Part shown: positions 59,401 through 64,000 of the stretch, piece after piece | Position numbering within the stretch: position 1 is the stretch's first letter | How the letters are laid out: each line of letters starts with the position of its first letter | Assembly (NCBI GenBank): GCA_030141605.1 | Contig: JAQGDQ010000073.1 | Location: forward strand, 124,001 to 188,000 | From: Tubiluchus corallicola | Taxonomy: Eukaryota; Priapulida; Priapulimorpha; Priapulimorphida; Tubiluchidae | Direction of reading: 5' to 3' | DNA length: 64,000 nucleotides | Program-made: the position numbers and the translations under genes | Notes under the pieces: model-generated | Told to the model about the DNA's origin: nothing | Databases searched by the model: none | The model's input: the letters and a program-made list of their open reading frames with translations, nothing else

Positions 59401-62400
59401 TAGTGAAAAGAGCTCATCCGTTATTCCTGGGCATTCTTGACTTGCACTGGATAAGTCCAGTAGGGAAAAACAAGTAAGCGGCGATGATTTAATTAGAAAT
59501 TCTCACCACATTTAGGAAATAAAAGTTATAGCAGATCAGTATTTTGTTTACTACTATACTAGTACAATAGGCGCCGCTTAATAGACTCAATCGCTTAATT
59601 GACTCAAAAGCGCATGGAACAGGCCGCTTCTATTCAAGTATACATAAAAATTATCGGTAATTGACTCAAATAACTCTGCATAATTGACTCAATATTTTTC
59701 CTTCACCTACTTAAAATAAGATACATATATGTGCCCAAAGAGCCTTTCCTACTTTTATGTCATCTTTACTTCCCTTTTGTGCACTATGTATGCAGAAACA
59801 ATCATGTACCATTTTGTTTGTAAGGCGGTACGTTTATCATACGCTAATACGCTAGCATAGTGGTTTTGCTTTGAATCTGTTACCCGCTCGCTCACTGTTA
59901 CCCAAAAAACTTCAGGAAGCTAAACATTTAATCACTTGCCTAGCAGTTTCCTTTTGATGCTCTCGTTGCAAATCACACTTTCAGGTTTAGTCAATTAACA
60001 GTCAAAGATGCAGGTACAGTAATCGGCCGGTATTCCTTGTGACTTACAAGACTAAATATCGTACAGCAAATAAAAGCAATGTAAGTGAGCAGACGATTCA
60101 GAACTGTTTTAGTCACGAACAACAACAGATTTTCAACATTTTTAAAATTACGAGAACTTTGTGGGCCAACTTCTTTGCGAGAAAATGAAGCAGCCGATTT
60201 TGAAGGAATTTTTGTAATTTTTGCAAATAAAGAGACTTAGAAAAGTCTGTGATTTAGAAAAGTATACTTTTTAATTTGTTGCTAACTGACTTATATAAAT
60301 TAATATTTTAAAATATTTTTTCTAATTTTTGACTGCACAAAGGAATTTAAGGATTAGTTCATTTCTAAACTTCATTAAAAACCTTTGCAGTGCATCGTAA
60401 GCTGATGACTCATACTTCTATACTTGTAATACTACACCCATCGGTTAATAGGTTCAGTCGGTTAATTGGGTCTAAACACGTCGGTCCCAAAGTGAGTCTC
60501 TTAAGCGATGCCTACTATAGTATACCAATTAAACTACTGATGAGCATGCGCTTGCTACTTACTTGAATCGATTAAAATGCAATATTCCAGTTTCAAATTC
60601 ATATCCGGTGTCCATTATTGACTGAGTGATGTAAGCTGCATCCATAAACGTTGGTGGCTTCTTCCCGACGTTCACAAAACTCATCAGAATGTGATCTTTG
60701 TACTGCCTAAAACAAAAAAATTATTTATTATGTAACATTATTGAGCACTACTAGCATGTCACTAATGTTAATATTTTTTGCTCTATTCATCAAGTAAAGA
60801 ATCATATTGCAATACGCCAAAAAAGGAAGATGTAGATCAATTTTTTATTTATCGAGGATTCAGAATAAGACTTAAGTTACAAAGTTGTCTGACAACTAGC
60901 CTAGTTTTAATTATTGTTGAAGGATAATTTCATGCATTGCTATTTTTGTATGCTTGAATATATGGACATAGATAGCATATTTTTAATAATTTTAATTCCC
61001 TACTTGGAGGAAGAAAAAACCATTAAGACTGATATAAAATTTTTTTGATGATATTCAAGTGTTAGGTATGCAGAAAAAATATATATTGCATACATTATAT
61101 AGTCTCCAAGTATGGGACGCAACAAGTGTATTTCGTGTACTAAACAAAACGCTAAGAGATGCTGGTGATTTCTACTGTAATAACTGCTTTAGCAAGGAAG
61201 GTTTAGTCACCGGCAGTTTACTTATGATGATGGTTACAACGACAGTGACAATTCATTTGTTTTGTTGCATACTTGTGTTCACACACATGATGAACTGCTT
61301 CCGTTTGCAAATATTTCATTAGCGAATCTTTTTGCTATTCAATTTCCGCCAGGTTTTCTATCAATATTATACTTGTAAAAGCTTTGATTTTTATGTGCTT
61401 ATCTGCCAAAATTGGATAAATGCTATTGCAAGAAGCTTTTTTATTAATGTAAGGAGTCATTACCTTTTCTGTTCTTCTATGTATATAACATTAACTGGGC
61501 AAAAGCAGGGTAATGAGTCAGTAACATATGCATGAATGCATGAAAGGAGCCAGGTAAAGCAAAAACCATGTTTTGCTGAGGTAAGAGAGCTTTCTATTAG
61601 TGTGTATGAATGATACATTTTGGCAGGAAAATAACGCAAATAGATCGTGCTGTGCGCTTACACATAGTGTAAAGACTATAGGCATTACACATGCTATATT
61701 ATTACTTGTGCTAAATATAAACTTCAGGAATTTGGCACCCCAAAATTTGACATCCTGCATAACTGTTTATTTGCCTAGTGGCAGAGCCACCCCTGAAGCC
61801 AAGATTTGCTGAACAGGTATTATACCTGCAATTAAATCTAATCTACAAACATTCAAAATTTTTCAGACTTTATAGTAATTTACCTTTCTAATATTCCTCT
61901 GGATTTGTCACCAACTGGGATAACTTTTGCTTCAATACTAGGTGCTTTTTCTGCCAGATCAGCCTTGATTACCTTAGCTATACCAGAATGTATACCACCA
62001 CAGAGACCTCTATCAGATGAAATTGCAATTATCAGTTGTTTTGTTGTCTCACCTTCCGGATGGATTTCTGCTTTTTTGTAAAAATCTGAAAAAACTTTAT
62101 GTATTACCAACAGAAGATACACAAGAAAATCTTATTAACCATACAGCGCTATCTCCCTTCATCTACGTACATACTTTTTTAATTAATTAATTTATTGATT
62201 AGTTTTATGGATACAAAACTGTGTGAGAATTTATAGAGCCCTGATAAAGATGCTTGGAAGGTGACTTTGCTACAAAAAAGGATCAACGACATTATAAACA
62301 TGACACAGTAGTCTGACGATGAGAAAATCTGACTTTAATTAAAAAAGAAAACACCCAAGCTAGGAGAGACATAATAAATAATTTTTGTTTTCTGATGTTG

Positions 62401-63984
62401 TGATGACAAGACATTGCAGACAAAATCTTTAGACAAAAAAAAACATTTGTCTATTTTGTAGAATTTCAGGCAGTTTTCTTGCCACCTTCAGCCTAGTCTG
62501 ATCTAAAAATATTTTTTTGTGTAAACCAGTAGGTGACTACATAGATGCTATCAATTAACGATGCTTCACTGAAGTGAACTGTCATAATTTTCATTAAACT
62601 TTTTATGATAGCTATAGGTACCTGCAAGCTCGAGCTTGTTGTATTTATGGATGTTTTTAAAAACTGTATTATTTATCACTTACAAATTATTGCATACTGC
62701 AGTCAGCATCAGCTTCAATTGCTGTTACACTAATGTCTTGTGTTTTACTGTCGAACTAAGAAACCACAGACTAGAGAAAGATCTTCAAAAAATGATTAGG
62801 ACAGGGTTGTTTTTTACTGCAGAGGTAATAAAAGTTTTACACTGTTTAAAATCACAAAACTGACCTGCAGCACCTAATCCGTAAGGTCTAGCTGGTCGCA
62901 GCTCCCTTTCAGCTCGAGCAAACTTTGCTGCACTAACCATCTTCATAGACTTTGTGATCTTTTGAATATTCTTGATCGATTTCAGTCGTATTGAAACTGA
63001 AAAATGTAAAGAGTTTAATATTGCCATAAACAGTCAACAAATAAATTGATGGAATCGATATGATAACAATAACAATTCATTGTGCACTTTTACTGAATCT
63101 GCTAAATATTTGAACACCAAACGGTAAACCTTACTGATATACTAATAAAGCTCAAATGTCATTTTTGTTAGATGCCATGTTATGGTCTTTATTTTTACCT
63201 GTCACATACATTGCAGATATATAGTTGTGTTGTGACATAGCTCCCCTAATATTTCACCATTTTCTACTGAATTATATGTAAGTTTACAGTTTGCTTTATA
63301 ATAATTAGGTTTTGGCTATGCACTCATGACTCGGTTTGCCAGACAAAAGCGAGGAAACTTCGGTCCAAATATGCCGATTGTCTGTATTTACTGGAACTAA
63401 GATAATACACTAGGCACTGTGTATAAGTATACAGTGTACAACCAAAAGTTCGAAAACGTGTCTTTACATAGTTTGTAACATTGTACACTGGTACCAGGTT
63501 CTTAATAGCAGGCGAATTAATGTGGATGCTCAAAATAACACTAGAACTTAGCTCTTTACCAAGTATAATTAGTAATCCCTAACAAGAGAACCAGTCATAC
63601 TGTAACAGAGTAAATACCAAGACCACTCAAGTTTTTCCCTCGTATCGAAAAGCAGATTTTTTTTGGGACATTACTTATGGAAACGCATAGCACTACATTT
63701 TTTAAATAACAGGTCAAAAGGTGCTTGTGTTTTTGCATCAAGACAGCAATGTATGGAAGCAAGGCAAGAGTTGTTGTTTAACTCTTTGATGGCACTTCAA
63801 GTTGACATTTGTATTCACTTAGCTTATATTTAACTTACAGTTATCAATTTGCAACTTTTTAGAACTTTTCCAATTTATTCCATTAGATCAATTACTGAAT
63901 CAACGAAGGTAATACATAGTCTGCAATTTAACAACAATCATATACTCACTGTCTTTTAAAGTAGCCATCCCACGAACTTGAGTG
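56475..63984 (-). CDS. ATP5F1C: ATP5F1C, mitochondrial ATP synthase F1 gamma subunit (first exon outside window)
   Basis: Gamma is the rotating central shaft of F1 in the mitochondrial matrix. In transcript order exons are 63984-63950, 62996-62865, 62085-61884, 60706-60563, 59075-58855 and 56587-56475, joining in phase for 281 codons to TAA. The first visible exon encodes [11 protein letters not shown], around the presequence cleavage site; the presequence exon is beyond 64000. Then come [20 protein letters not shown] and [18 protein letters not shown] (N-terminal coiled coil), [51 protein letters not shown], and [20 protein letters not shown], which fits the ATP synthase gamma signature I-T-x-E-x(2)-[DE]-x(3)-G-A. 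Introns hold two Tigger-like elements. Confidence 0.96.
57272..57800 (+). pseudogene. Decayed pogo/Tigger transposon with CENP-B-type HTH fragment
   Basis: The left end TA|CAGCCAAGCCTGGTTATACTG has the TA duplication and CAG terminus of Tigger elements. At 57661-57789 an ORF reads [20 protein letters not shown] then [17 protein letters not shown], the N-terminal CENP-B-type helix-turn-helix of pogo/Tigger transposases, and is then interrupted by a stop. Related frames continue briefly. The DDE catalytic part and the right terminus were not found. It lies in the last ATP5F1C intron, opposite to the gene. Confidence 0.65.
59565..60517. mobile_element. Tigger-like TIR element (ATP5F1C intron)
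   Basis: The left end CAATAGGCGCCGCTTAATAG and the right end, reverse complemented, TAGTAGGCATCGCTTAAGAG pair as imperfect TIRs, both continuing ACTCA, with TA next to each. Subterminal motifs AATTGACTCAA repeat at the left and are echoed as GGTTAATTGGGTCTA at the right. It is 953 bp. The centre (about 60005-60230) has a broken frame that could be transposase remains. Confidence 0.65.
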
Positions 63985-64000
63985 CTGAAATTACATAAAA

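Overview
This is an animal (metazoan) nuclear genomic window. It is AT-rich, with genes broken into many short exons by introns with standard GT..AG borders, AATAAA poly(A) signals, and abundant remains of cut-and-paste transposons and LINEs. I found no bacterial operons, rRNA genes, CRISPR arrays or intact tRNA genes. The five genes are metazoan housekeeping or conserved genes with vertebrate-like exon structure. That suggests a slowly evolving, intron-rich invertebrate (for example a sponge, cnidarian, tunicate or other deuterostome). I cannot name the phylum from the sequence.

Layout, left to right. (1) 1-5.7 kb: intergenic, holding a hAT-type MITE with target-site duplication, a hairpin-rich terminal-inverted-repeat element, a decayed L2-like LINE and an unexplained 156-codon ORF. 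(2) 5.7-9.2 kb, plus strand: TPRKB/Cgi121, KEOPS complex, 4 coding exons, 172 aa. (3) 9.2-12.6 kb: intergenic, with an isolated exon-like ORF and a GC/CpG-rich island built of diverged ~200-bp modules. (4) 12.6-15.9 kb, minus strand: MED20, Mediator head, 4 exons, 210 aa. (5) 16-20 kb: LINE remnants between two divergent genes. (6) 20.15-26.1 kb, plus strand: SNRPF, Sm protein F, 4 exons, 88 aa, with a proposed 9-nt coding first exon. (7) 27.4-51.0 kb, plus strand: an ELAPOR1/2 (KIAA1324) family type I membrane protein, 21 coding exons, 1016 aa, with a 29-bp minisatellite just upstream of the coding start and several transposon insertions in introns. (8) 51-56.4 kb: tail-to-tail intergenic space with a tandem duplication and a cadherin-like ORF. 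(9) 56.5-64 kb, minus strand: ATP5F1C, the mitochondrial F1 gamma subunit; its first exon (presequence) lies beyond the right edge.

The genes do not form one pathway. They serve tRNA t6A modification, transcription (Mediator), splicing (Sm core), endolysosomal membrane trafficking and oxidative phosphorylation. All gene models join up in phase from start to stop, which is the strongest internal evidence for them. I saw no convincing new biological system. The most unusual items are the hairpin cluster at 1.8-2.8 kb, the GC-rich modular island at 11.6-12.2 kb, the ELAPOR minisatellite, the GC-AG intron in ELAPOR, the isolated exon at 9.5 kb and the cadherin-like ORF at 55.2 kb.
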